Shown here: positions 22,801-33,330 of the stretch, in pieces | How positions within the stretch are numbered: position 1 is the stretch's first letter | Layout of the letters: each line of letters begins with the position of its first letter | Source of the DNA: Babylonia areolata | Taxonomy: Eukaryota > Mollusca > Gastropoda > Neogastropoda > Buccinidae | Length of the DNA stretch: 64,000 bases | NCBI RefSeq assembly: GCF_041734735.1 | Contig: NC_134878.1 | Span: 38,867,213-38,931,212 of the forward strand | Direction: 5' to 3' | Translations under genes and position numbers: made by a program | Notes under the pieces: generated by a model | Told to the model about the DNA's origin: nothing | What the model saw: the letters and a program-made list of their open reading frames with translations, nothing else | Database searches by the model: none

Positions 22801-23475
22801 CCAGTATGGGAGCAGCTTGTCTGTCAATGACCTGAAAGTTTATCACTTCAGAAATGTCACCGATTCTACAAAGGAGGTCGACGGTGCCCAAAGTGGAGAA
22901 GCGCTCTCCACCATAGGCAATCAAGTTCACAGCTTTTGCTTTGTTGATGATTTCTTTGGCTTTGACTTGCTTGAAGTGCTGCAGGGGTAGCACGTTACAC
23001 TTAGCACCAGTGTCGATTTTAAGATTGATGTCTCGGCTGTTGATCGATGCAGTGCAGTGTATTTCATTCTTCGCAGAGATGTGTGTGACGCCATGTATTT
23101 CCCACCCCTCCTCATGTTCATTGTTGCCTTCACTGCCATCATCCAGTACAGCATTCACAGTTCTTGTCAGTGGCCTTCTCAGAGCCGACTTGCAGACTTT
23201 TGTGAAATGATGCAACTTGGAACAGAGGGTACACTTTTTTCCATATACCGGGCATGCTTCTTTTCTAAGCAGGTGGAAGTTACCACAGTACATGCATTTT
23301 TTTCATTGCTTGGTGCATTCCTTTCCTTGAAGGCCCTTTTGTGTGCAATGGCATTGACTTCATGTTTTTCTGTTACTTGTTCACTGTGTTTCTCTCCAGC
23401 TTCATGTATCTGGCACAGCTGAACCGCTTTGTGAAGAGTGAGATCTCTTTCTTTCAATAGCTGTTTTCGCAAGGA
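19810..23475 (-). mobile_element. Ty3/Gypsy LTR retroelement fossil, broken
   Basis: Minus-strand parts in order: the end of a gag/nucleocapsid-like region (about 23180-23475) with a cysteine-rich stretch, an aspartic protease motif DTGA near 23010, reverse transcriptase around 21900-22600 (IIIDDILIWG at about 22160), RNase H around 21450-21760, integrase with HHCC zinc-binding and core around 20440-21130, and a C-terminal tail ending near 19818 in a typical RSGRVV..P.RYL style. It is broken, with a few (about two to four) interruptions of the reading frame, and the 5' end is missing. No 5' LTR is present; the 3' LTR was not delimited. The right edge is replaced by LINE copy B, so the element is older than that insertion. 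Confidence 0.9.
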
Positions 23476-25136
23476 CTCCTCCCGAAACCTGGAGGGGGTC
23501 AGGCTGGTGTTCTCTTGACCCTCTCCCGGGAGGGTCACTACCTTGTCGTGGTCGGGAGGCTTAGTGGCCAGTGATCGAGCGAGCTATGTTGGCGGGGGCA
23601 TCAGTGCTTCTTGGGGTTTTGCTGCTCTGGTCCCAGGTCTTAATTGACAGCCTACATAGCCATCGTAGCTGTTAGGGCTGAATAAGTGGTGGTTTTTGTA
23701 CTGATGCCCCTGATAGGGCTTCCCATGCCGAACAGGTCGTGAGTGAGGCCCAAACTAAACGTGACCCACTGTCCCTTTCGCTATTCTCTATTCTTCTTTT
23801 TACCGCCTCTTTTCTGTCCTCAGCTCCCCATCAAGCCTTCTTTTCCACATTCTCTTTTGTCTGCGGCCTTCTTCAGGCCCGCCGTGTTTGCCGTGCGGCG
23901 CGACCTGTGATGGAGGGGAATGAGATCCTGGGGATTGAGAGAGCACGCTGCTCTCAACACATCCCTTTGGCTCGGACCTCTCCTAAGACAGGCGGCACAC
24001 ATTGGCCCGTGTGTGTCAATCGGCTACCCCTTCGTGGGGCTGGGTCAAGACTGGCAGTTTAGAGGCTAACGAAGGTAACCCCCGTAGTGCTCGGTTCTCT
24101 GTCCCCGGGAGCTGGGCATGATCGGAGGGGAGCACGTTGGAGCTAGGCTGTTGGTCGTATATCCCTCCCGAAACCTGGAAGGGGTCAAGCTGGTGTTCCC
24201 TTGACCCTGGCCCCTAAGTTGGACCCCATGGTGGGTGGGTAAGGGAGGGATGAATTTACATTTTTTTTCAACATGAATTCCAAACAATTACACCCCCCTA
24301 ACTTTGGAAAAAGACGACGACAAGGAACAGACAACTCAGACTCAGATTCAGAGGTCGTTGAGACCTCTGGATTTTGGCCATCGTGGCTTGTGATGGAGGG
24401 CGCTGATGACGACAAGCCCTTGTCGGCTCTCAGCCCCTTCGCTATCCAGAAGGGCTTTCAGTGTCTGGCAGGATCACTGAAATCCATCAAGAGGCTGAGG
24501 AGCGGAGCATTTTTAGTGCAGACAGAGTCCAAAAGGCAGACACAGCTCCTTCTCAAGGCGACCACTTTCGTGGATAGGGCGGTGAAGGTTTCCCCTCACA
24601 AAGGTCTCAACTGCTCAAAGGGGGTCATCAGATGCCTGGAGTTGAAAGGTGTGTCTGAGGCTGAAATCAAGAGGGAGCTGTCCTCTCAGGGAGTGACCGA
24701 CGTGTACAGGGTGACGGTGAGGAAGGGGTCAGACAGAGTCCCGACCAACACTTTCTTCCTCACCTTCTGCTGCCCGGATGTCCCCAAGGACATTCAGGTC
24801 GGATACCTGATGGTTAGTGTAAGCCTATATACGTGCCGTCCCCTCTAAGATGTTTCAAATGCCAGAAATTTGGACACGTGAGAGACCGATGCAAGGAGGA
24901 AGGGGCGTGTGGCACCTGTTCGAAGGCGGCGCACCAGGGCGATTGCGTCAGTCCAGCCCGGTGTGCGAACTGCGGAGGTGGCCACCCGTCCTCATCGAAA
25001 GACTGCCCCGCCTGGAAAAAAGAGAAACAAATCCAGAAGGTCAAGACAGAACAGAAGATATCCTTCTTTGAGGCAAAGAAACGGGTGGAGGCTGCGTCGC
25101 CTAAGGCGTCTTACGCCTCTGTCGTCAGACCCAGCC
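23476..25136 (+). mobile_element. Copy B of I/Nimb-like LINE, 3'-truncated
   Basis: It has a full 5' UTR (23476-24272) and then ORF1 from 24273. The 5' UTR starts with a 45-bp phrase (AAACCTGGAGGGGGTCAGG...) that recurs at 24171 just before ORF1. ORF1 is close to copy C over 190 codons, then has a 2-bp insertion near 24832, then resumes with the zinc knuckles CFKCQKFGHVRDRC and CGTCSKAAHQGDC. It stops at KASYASVVRP, where the start of copy C follows directly. No remainder of copy B was found beyond the end of copy C. Copy B truncates the Gypsy fossil on its left. Confidence 0.9.
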
Positions 25137-25929
25137 TCCCTAAACCTGGAGGGGGTCAGGTTGGTGTTCTCTTGACCCTCTCCCAGGAGGGTCACTACCT
25201 TGTCGTGGTTGGGAGGCTTAGTGGCCAGTGATCGAGCGAGCTATGTCGGCGGGGGCATCAGTGCTTCTTGGGGTTTTGCTGCTCTGGTCCCAGGTCTTAA
25301 TTGACAGCCTACATAGCCATCGTAGCTGTTCGGGCTGAATAAGTGGTGGTTTTTGTACTGATGCCCCCGATAGGGCTTCCCATGCCGAACAGGTCGTGAG
25401 TGAGGCCCAAACTAAATGTGACCCACTGTCCCTTTCGCTATTCTCTATTCTTCTTTTTACCGCCTCTTTTCTGTCCTCAGCTCCCCATCAAGCCTTCTTT
25501 TCCACATTCTTTTTTTCTCTGCGGCCTTCTTTAGGCCCGCCGTGTTTGCCGTGCGGTGCGACCTGTGATGGAGGGGAATGAGATCCTGGGGATTGAGAGA
25601 GCACGCTGCTCTCAACACATCCCTTTAGCTCGGACCTGTCCTAAGGCAGGCGGCACACATTGGCCCGTGTGTGTCAATCGGCTACCCCTTCGTGGGGCTG
25701 GGTCAAGACTGGCAGTTTAGTGGCTAACGAAGGTAACCCCCGTAGTGCTCGGTTCTCTGTCCCCGGGAGCTGGGCATGATCGGGGGGGAACACGTTGGAG
25801 CTAGGCTGTTGGTCGTATATCCCTCCCGAAACCTGGAAGGGGTCAAGCTGGTGTTCCCTTGACCCTGGCCCCTAAGTTGGACCCCATGGTGGGTGGGTAA
25901 GGGAGGGATGAATTTACTTTTTTTTCAAC

Positions 25930-27102
25930 ATGAATTCCAAAAAATTACACCTCCATAACTTTGGAAAAAGACGACGACAAGGAACAGACGACTCAGACTC
26001 AGATTCGGAGGTCGTTGAGACCTCTGGATTTTGGCCATCGTGGCTTGTGATGGAGGGCGCTGATGACGACAAGCCCTTGTCGGCTCTCAGCCCCTTCGCT
26101 ATCCAGAAGGGCTTTCAGTGTCTGGCAGGATTGCTGAAATCCATCAAGAGGCTGAGGAGCGGAGCATTTTTAGTGCAGACAGAGTCCAAAAGGCAGACAC
26201 AGCTGCTTCTCAAGGCGACCACTTTTGTGGATAGGGCGGTGAAGGTTTCCCCTCACAAAGGTCTCAACTGCTCAAAGGGGGTCATCAGATGCCCGGAGTT
26301 GAAAGGTGTGTCTGAAGCTGAGATCAAGAGCGAGCTGTCCTCTCAGGGAGTGACCGACGTGTACAGGGTGACGGTGAGGAAGGGGTCGGACAGAGTCCTG
26401 ACCAACACTTTCTTCCTCACCTTCTGCTGCCCGGATGTCCCCAAGGACATTCGGGTCGGATACCTGAAGGTCAGTGTAAGCCTGTACGTGCCGTCCCCTC
26501 TAAGATGTTTTAAATGTCAGAAATTTGGACACGTGAGAGACCGATGCAAGGAGGAAGAGGCGTGTGGCACCTGTTCGAAGGCGGCACACCAGGGCGATTG
26601 CGTCAGTCCAGCCCGGTGTGCGAACTGCAGAGGTGGCCACCCGTCCTCATCGAAAGACTGCCCCGCCTGGAAAAAAGAAAAACAAATCCAGAAGGTCAAG
26701 ACAGAAAAGAAGATATCCTTCTTTGAGGCAAAGAAACAGGTGGAGGTCGCGTCGCCTAAGGCGTCTTACGCCTCTGTCGTCAGACCCAGGACGGTGGACG
26801 TCGCGGTCCAGACGACGTCCACAGGGACGCAGACGGACGACGTACCCACCTCGTTGGAACCGTTGGCCTTGGGTGGAGGCGCCGTGTCCACCCCTTCCCA
26901 TCCTGTGCGGCAGTCCTCAGGGGCTGCTGGGCGGGAGCGGAAAACCTCGGGCGGAGGCACGTTGTCCGCTTCCCGCCCCACCCCACCGCCCGGCACCCCT
27001 CGCCCCGCCTCTCGTCTTCCTGGCCCTTGGGCTGGCGGAGGTGGCCAGAAACCCCCCGTACCTCCAAAACTCAAGGAGGGGAGGGTTGCGGCCTCGGCGT
27101 GA
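25930..27102 (+). CDS. LINE ORF1 (gag-like RNA-binding protein), intact
   Basis: This 390-codon frame begins MNSKKLHLHNFGKRRR. A basic/acidic N-terminus is followed by an RRM-like middle (about residues 55-180, with SSQGVTDVYRVTV and FFLTFCCPDVP). Three zinc knuckles follow: CFKCQKFGHVRDRC (about residue 195), CGTCSKAAHQGDC and CANCRGGHPSSSKDC. Then comes KKEKQIQKVKTEKKISF, a sequence style common to I/Jockey-type ORF1, and a proline/glycine-rich tail ending EGRVAASA. Known role: it coats the element's RNA and forms the retrotransposition RNP. The start is the ATG in CAACATGAATTCC, which copy B shares. It is the only full-length LINE frame in the window. Confidence 0.9.
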   Translation: MNSKKLHLHNFGKRRRQGTDDSDSDSEVVETSGFWPSWLVMEGADDDKPLSALSPFAIQKGFQCLAGLLKSIKRLRSGAFLVQTESKRQTQLLLKATTFVDRAVKVSPHKGLNCSKGVIRCPELKGVSEAEIKSELSSQGVTDVYRVTVRKGSDRVLTNTFFLTFCCPDVPKDIRVGYLKVSVSLYVPSPLRCFKCQKFGHVRDRCKEEEACGTCSKAAHQGDCVSPARCANCRGGHPSSSKDCPAWKKEKQIQKVKTEKKISFFEAKKQVEVASPKASYASVVRPRTVDVAVQTTSTGTQTDDVPTSLEPLALGGGAVSTPSHPVRQSSGAAGRERKTSGGGTLSASRPTPPPGTPRPASRLPGPWAGGGGQKPPVPPKLKEGRVAASA

Positions 27103-27265
27103 TCGGGAGGGGCCGAGGTCGTGGATATTCCGACTTGGTCAGAATCAGAAAAACTAATTTCTAAAAATAAGTACTCCATCCTGGCCGACCTTGAGCCACC
27201 GCAAGCAGAGGAGCAGGGGGTAGCGATGGAATAGGCTGCTGCTTTATTTTTTTTTAACCTTCTTA

Positions 27266-30200
27266 ATGGCAGTGATCCACTGGAACATCCGGGGGTTTTA
27301 CGCCAATTTCCAGGAACTCCAGCTGCTTTGTCGTGCTTTGAAACCTTCAGTGCTGGCGCTGCAGGAGACTGCAAAGAGATGGCAAGGTTTTATCTCTCTC
27401 TGGTTTTAACTCCGTTTTTAAACCCGCTCAACCGAAGCAAGAGGGATTGACGGGAGGTGTCGCTCTTTTTATTCGCAATTCCCTTTTATACAGTACAGTT
27501 CTTTTAAGCACCCCTTTACAGGCGGTGGCAGTCAGAGTCACACTTGAGAAAACCATCACTGTCTGCTCTCTCTACCTTCCTCCTTCCATCTGTGTTCTGA
27601 GGCAGGACCTCATGAACCTGGTCGACCAGCTCCCACGTCCGTTTTTACTGTTGGGCGACTTCAATGGACACTCCCCACTCTGGGGAAGTGAGATGACATC
27701 AGCCCGAGGTCTTCTCTTGGAAAACCTTCTTTCCGACATGGACTTGTGCTGACTTAACGACAAGTCTCCCACTTACCTTCATCTGTCCTCTGGAAAGCTC
27801 TCGTGTTTAGATCTGTCGGTCTGCGATCCATCGTTGGTCCTGGACTACGAGTGGAAAGTGCACGACGATCTGCACGGGAGTGACCACTTTCCTGTCGTCC
27901 TCCGCCCCACAGATGGAGAAGGTGACTCTCTGCCTGACCGCCTGAACTATGACAAAGCAGACTGGAGTATTTTTACCATGAAGATAAGAGCGGAGCTGCA
28001 GGAAGAAACATTATTGAAAAGCAAGGACCCGTTTTTACTGTTGGGCGACTTCAATGGACACTCCCCACTCTGGCTCGGATCTGACACTCTGACTCGGATC
28101 GTTTTAGACTGCGCCAAAGCAGCAGTCCCATCGTCTACCTCCAAGCCTCGGGTGCCTAGAACGCCCTGGTTCAACGCAGAATGTCGGGAGGCCCGTAAGT
28201 CTCGGAAGAGCAGCGATGCGTCTTTCGGAGACCGGAGACCGATAGCGTTCGAACCCATCAGCAGCTGAGGGCGAAAGTCAGGTATGTTTTTAAAAAGAGC
28301 CAGAGGAAGTCATGGAGAGATTTTTGCTCTTCCTTAACCTCCAACACACCCAAGAAGAAAGTGTGGAGGGTTTTAAAAAGAATTAAGGGCAAAAACGTAT
28401 GCCCAACCTTTCATCATCTTAAACTTTCAGACGCTCTGGTCACAGAGAAGAAAGCAGTTGCCAATTTGCTTGCCTCCACAGTTGAACAGAACTCGAGATC
28501 TTCTAACAAATCTGCTCGGTTTCTTAAAACCAAAAACCTGTCAGAAAAAACACCATGTAACTTCTTTTCCGACAACACAGAGAATTACAACCTTCTTTTC
28601 ACAATGAATGAACTTAAATCTGCCCTTCAGACCTGTACGGATTCCTGTCCAGGAATGGACGAGGTCCATTATAAACTCTTAAAGCATCTTCCCCAAACCT
28701 GTCTGGACACCCTGCTTAAAGTTTATAACCACATCTGGGTCACAGGCTTCTTTCCACCCTCCTGGCGGAAAGCCCTCATAATCCTGCTGCCGAAACCGGG
28801 AAAAGACCCCTCGAACCCCTCCAACTACCGCCCAATAGCACTGACCAGCTGCATCTGCAAACTGATGGAGAAGATGGTCAACGGTAGACTGATGTGGAAA
28901 CTAGAGACTGACGGCCTTCTGGCGAAAGAACAGTGCGGTTTCCGCAAGCATCGCTCTACCGTTGACCATCTGGTTCGTCTGGAAACCACTGTAAGAAATG
29001 CCTTTGTAAACAAACAACATGTGGTGGCCATATTTTTTGACTTGGAGAAAGCTTACGATACCACGTAGAAATTTGGTATTCTCTCGGACTTGCACAAGCT
29101 CGGGTTCCGAGGACACCTGCCTCAGTTCATCCACAATTTTTTACAAGACAGACAATTCCAGGTGAGACTCGGCACCACCCTGTCCGACATTCACGAGCAG
29201 GAGCTGGGTGTCCCGCAAGGGAGCATCCTGTCGCCGGCTCTTTTCAGCATCAGAATTAATGACATCGTTCAATCCGTTCAGAAGGGATCGGACAGCTTGC
29301 TGTTCGTGGATTTTGCCTTATATGCAACTGGCAGCACGTATGCCAACATTCAGCTCTGCGTCAACAAAATCCAGTGTTGGGCAGAGGAGAATGGCTTCAC
29401 ATTTTCGTCCTCCAAAACTGAATGCATCCATTTTCATAATTTTCGCCAGTTCTATCCGGACCCTGAAATCCGTCTGGGAAAATCCACCATCCTGGTGGTC
29501 AAGGAAGCCAGATTTTTAGGGGTCGTCTTTGATCAGAAGCTGAACTTCCTCAGCCATATTAAACAGCTGAAAGTATGAACTTCCTCAGCCATATTAAACA
29601 GCTGAAAGTATCTTGCCAAAAAGCCCTGAACATCATCCGAGTTGTGGCACACACGAACTGGGGTGCTGATAAGAGAACTCTCTTGCACCTCTACAGAGCC
29701 CTGGTCTGGTCCAAACTGGATTATGGAAGTGTAGTATACGGCTCGGCCAGACCGTCCTACCTGAAACTGTTGGACCCTGTACACCACCAAGGGCTCCGTC
29801 TCAGCTTAGGTGCTTTCCACACCACCCCTGTGCACAGCCTGTACGCAGAGGCGGGGGAACCACCTCTTTCCAACCGCAGACTGAAGCTGACCCTGAACTA
29901 TTATTTGAAATTGTTTTCGGAACCTACAAACCCTGCTTACGACGCTGTATTCAACAACCCTTTCGATAAGAAATTTACAGACAACCCAAGCTGCATACCT
30001 CCTCTCGGACTCCGCATTCAGCCGCACTTGGAAAATGCCGATTTGGATGTCGGTGGCATCTCAGATTTCTCTAAGTTCCCTGACAGCCCCCCGTGGACCT
30101 TTACAACACCTGAGGTCCGATTCGATCTGGCCTCGTACCGTAAGGACACCACCAGTTCTCTGGCCTACAGAACCTACTTTTCGGAACTGTGCCACAAATT

Positions 30201-31020
30201 CCCCACCTTTCAAGGCATCTTCACTGACGGTTCCAAGTCAGAGGACGGAGTCGCCGCATCTGCGTTCTGTCCCGCCTTTCCTGACCGGCCCTCAACGGAA
30301 CACATCCTGTCTGACAGCTCGGTATACACCGCGGAACTGACCGCACTGGTCCTGGGGTTAAAAATGGTTCTCTCTTCCAAACAGAAGAGATTCATGATCT
30401 TTTCCGACTCCTTATCAGACCTGGAGGCGATCGCCTGCAGGAATATCACTCATACCAAACTGCTGGAATTTTATGAAACTTTTACTCTCGCACCGAAGAA
30501 AGGATACGAGGTTGTGTTGGCCTGGGTTCCCGGACATGTTGGCATTCGTGGTAACGAAAGGGCGGACCTGCTGGCCAGGAACGCTGTAAAGAAAGAATTG
30601 TCCAGATCCTTGGTACCCTATACAGACATGAAGCGGAAGGTCAATACTTACGTTAAGGATCTTTGGCAAGAGAAGTGGAACACCCAGACGGACAACAAGC
30701 TCTTCCAGATCCGTCCGGACCTAAAAGAGACCCTCCCTTCGGGGGTGAAGAACAGAAAGGAGGAATCTGTGCTGTGCAGACTGCATACGGGGCACACTTT
30801 TTTTACTCATTCTTACTTGTTGAAGGGGGAGGAGGCCCCTCGATGCGTTCCCTGTGACGAGCCTCTCACCGTGAAACACGTGCTCCTTGACTGTTGGGAT
30901 CTGCATGACGTTAGACGCAGACATTACACGGCGGTTTCTTTGAAGACTTTGTTTCGTGATGTCCCTCCGTGGGCGCTGATGGACTTCTTAAAAGAAGTGA
31001 ACCTTTTTAACCAGATTTGA
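27266..31020 (+). pseudogene. LINE ORF2 (AP endonuclease, reverse transcriptase, RNase H), interrupted
   Basis: Start: MAVIHWNIRGFYANFQEL, an I-type endonuclease N-terminus. The endonuclease continues with LLLGDFNGHSPLW and DLHGSDHFPVV. RT has FDLEKAYD, GVPQGSILSPALFSI and the catalytic site, reading LLFVDFALYATG: one of the two aspartates of the expected FVDD is gone (3-bp loss near 29308). RNase H is complete with FTDGSK, YTAEL, SDSLSDL and WVPGHVGIRGNERAD. The tail has CVPCDEPLTVKHVLLDC. Breaks: a frameshift near 27375, TGA at 27750, a frameshift near 28240, TAG at 29066, and a 35-bp tandem duplication (29541-29575 and 29576-29610). A 45-bp copy of the LLLGDFNGHSPLW coding segment (27639-27683) is inserted in frame at 28029-28073. 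The enzyme cannot be active. Confidence 0.9.
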
Positions 31021-31209
31021 AGGTTTTAAACTATGGAAGTTTTTTTTTAAACTTTGGAGTGGAAAGTTTGAAGTGGTGACTCGTTTTAATTGGTTGGTTT
31101 TTTTTTAGCCTTGTAGTGGTAATTGACGCGGCGATAGCCTTGAGATGGCCCTAGTGGTCGGCGAGGCTCTAAGCACCATAATTTCATTTCATTTCATTTC
31201 ATTTCATTC

Positions 31210-31431
31210 TGTAACTTGAACCAGTAACGAATGCAATTACACAGCGGAGTTAATTATGATTGGATATCTATTCATTTCTCTATAAAGTAAATCATTAGGT
31301 GTGCGCCTATATACGCCGATAAACTTCTTTAAAGCAAATAAATGAACTTTTTCACACTGTTCAGCTGCTCTATGCAATTCCCAAATTTCAGAACCACATG
31401 CCACTGTAGGCTGTACCTGAGCATCAAACAT
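31210..31431 (-). mobile_element. Non-LTR reverse transcriptase fragment, clade uncertain
   Basis: The minus strand reads MFDAQVQPTVACGSEIWEL, EKVHLFALKKFIGV and YRRTPNDLLYREMNRYPI, then INSAV. This matches the thumb region of a metazoan LINE RT (usual form QVQP.L.YGSEIW...EKVHL...L...TPN..VY.E..RYP). Only about 70 codons remain. It lies immediately right of the copy C tail. Confidence 0.75.
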
Positions 31432-33330
31432 GTTGTCAGTGTTGTTGTTATTATTGTTCTTCATATTGTTCTTGTCGCTATTGTCATTGCTGTAGTTATT
31501 TTTGTGGTTGATGTTGTCATCGTTCTTACCTTTTTTCCCCTTGTTCTCCTTCTTGCTATTTGTTGTTTCTTTTCTTGTTTTCATTGTTATAATTATCATT
31601 GTGTTGTAGTGTGCAGGTAGTGTCACTTACTCCACCCCCACCCTGTCCCCCCTTCCCTTCTCCATCCCTTCACACACTCCCCTTCCCACCTCCCTCCATC
31701 TCATCTGCCTCACCACTCCTTCCGCGACTCATTCTTTGAGGTTGACTCATTCTTTGAGGTTGCGTCGCGCCTTGCCCTCCTCCCCCTCCCCCCTCAGGCC
31801 TCCCTTCCCCTCTCCCCCTCCCCCGTGGTTCTTTGCCCAGTGATGCCAGGCTGACGCCGCGCCCCTCTCCCCCAAGACAAGGAAATTTAGATTAAAATCT
31901 GCAATAGGTCCAAATGTGGGCAACAAATGTTTTTTGTTGTAATTTGAATGAGTAGCAGCAGTGAGTATGGTGACCCAAATCTACCGCTCCACCCCGATTC
32001 TTTCTCGAGAAAAATGACGTCATATTTCGCAGTCATTCTTAAGAGATATTTCCCTTACTCATGCAAAAAACTGAGTCAAGTTGCAACTTTTTTGAAAGCT
32101 CATGTTGAGTCCCATAGCTATTATTAGAAACGCATAAAAATACACATTAATCACAGGCGATTATCATTAATAAACATGTAAACAGAGGACTAAGAAATTG
32201 ATCTAAATCAGTGACGTCACACAAATCTTCAGAGAAGTCCATCAGTGATGGTGCCGGTGATTTTGCACCGGTTTCACTTCCTGAAGTTTCCATAGCTGCA
32301 GAACATGAAATACTATGCTGCTACATCGCCTGGGGTCACAGTCTGTTATAAAATTGCATATGTGACTGTGAAACAAAGCATCTGGGACTGGCGGAAGATA
32401 GTATGGTATGGACAGGGACGTCTCAAGTGAAAAGACGACACTCAGTTCTTCGGACTCATTCGACAGGAATATCAGCCCACAACTGCATCTGCAGATAAAC
32501 ACGCATACAGTTGGATTTAACTGCGGCTGAAGTTATGGGAAGTGTATTAAAGGTGGCTCTTGACACTTTTTCATAGAACCGTTTGTAGCGAAGGGTATCA
32601 AAGCTGTCGGCGGGGCTGCACTAGTACGCTCAGCAGCACAGATGACTTTATCAATAGATGCTTTGCTTAGAAATATATTAATCTTGCTGCTGAAAGATTT
32701 CCTTGTCAAGAAGTTTTCTTTTTTCAGTGCCATTGTTTTGCCATTGCCAAACAAACATGAGGTCGTGTCAATATGTAATTTTAACTGCAAACAACAGTCA
32801 ACAATTTAGCATCGCCTGCTACAGCCACTGAATGTTTCTTATTTGATATTTGTTTACTCTTCCACCATGTGTCCGACCTGAAGGCGATGTCGTGGGACAT
32901 AGGGCTGGTAATATGCAAGAGAAAGTCAGTATCTTTCCTGATAACAGTGGGTGTTTTATGCAGACCGGACAGCAGTCTTAACAATTAGATTATCCGCATC
33001 CCCATCACAGTGGACTGTTCTTTGTCCCTGGCTTTCTAACATGTTACTCACCCATCATGATAAAGCATTGTTTGTTGATCGGGCTGGCAAGAAAACATCC
33101 TTTCTTCGTTGACACATTCAGATATGGTCATTTCAGCGGTGAAATTCACTGCCATGCCCACGATTCATGCCTCGCCGAATCCTTACCTATCAAAACAGTG
33201 ATGCAGTGAAATGTCTTTAGAGGAAATCTTCATACATGGTCATGGTGCAGACTTCATTGAAAGTTGAACCTACCTGCTATTACAGTCAACGCAGAAGTGA
33301 TTCACCATCCAAGGCATATTGTCGCTCACC
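31432..33330. other. No gene recognised; polypyrimidine tract and dispersed repeat
   Basis: 31629-31874 is nearly pure C/T on the plus strand, broken by a perfect 18-bp tandem duplication (GACTCATTCTTTGAGGTT at 31726 and 31744). A segment at 31882-31925 (GGAAATTTAGATTAAAATCT, then GGTCCAAATGTG) recurs at 60005-60045. A CCGGTG/CACCGG hairpin sits at about 32254-32271. The frames at 32240-32990 have no recognisable motif. Confidence 0.5.

Larger units (their letters stand above)
25137..31205 (+). mobile_element. Copy C of I/Nimb-like LINE, full length but inactivated
   Basis: A 6-kb non-LTR retrotransposon: 5' UTR 25137-25929, ORF1 25930-27102, a 163-bp spacer, ORF2 27266-31020 (endonuclease, RT, RNase H, C-terminal zinc segment), a short 3' UTR and a pentanucleotide tail (TTTCA)n at about 31180-31205. 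RNase H in ORF2 places it in the I superfamily; Nimb is my best guess because of the host. The 5' UTR is bracketed by two copies of a 45-bp phrase 687 bp apart (25142 and 25829). ORF1 is open while ORF2 is interrupted. Target-site duplications were not identifiable. Confidence 0.92.
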
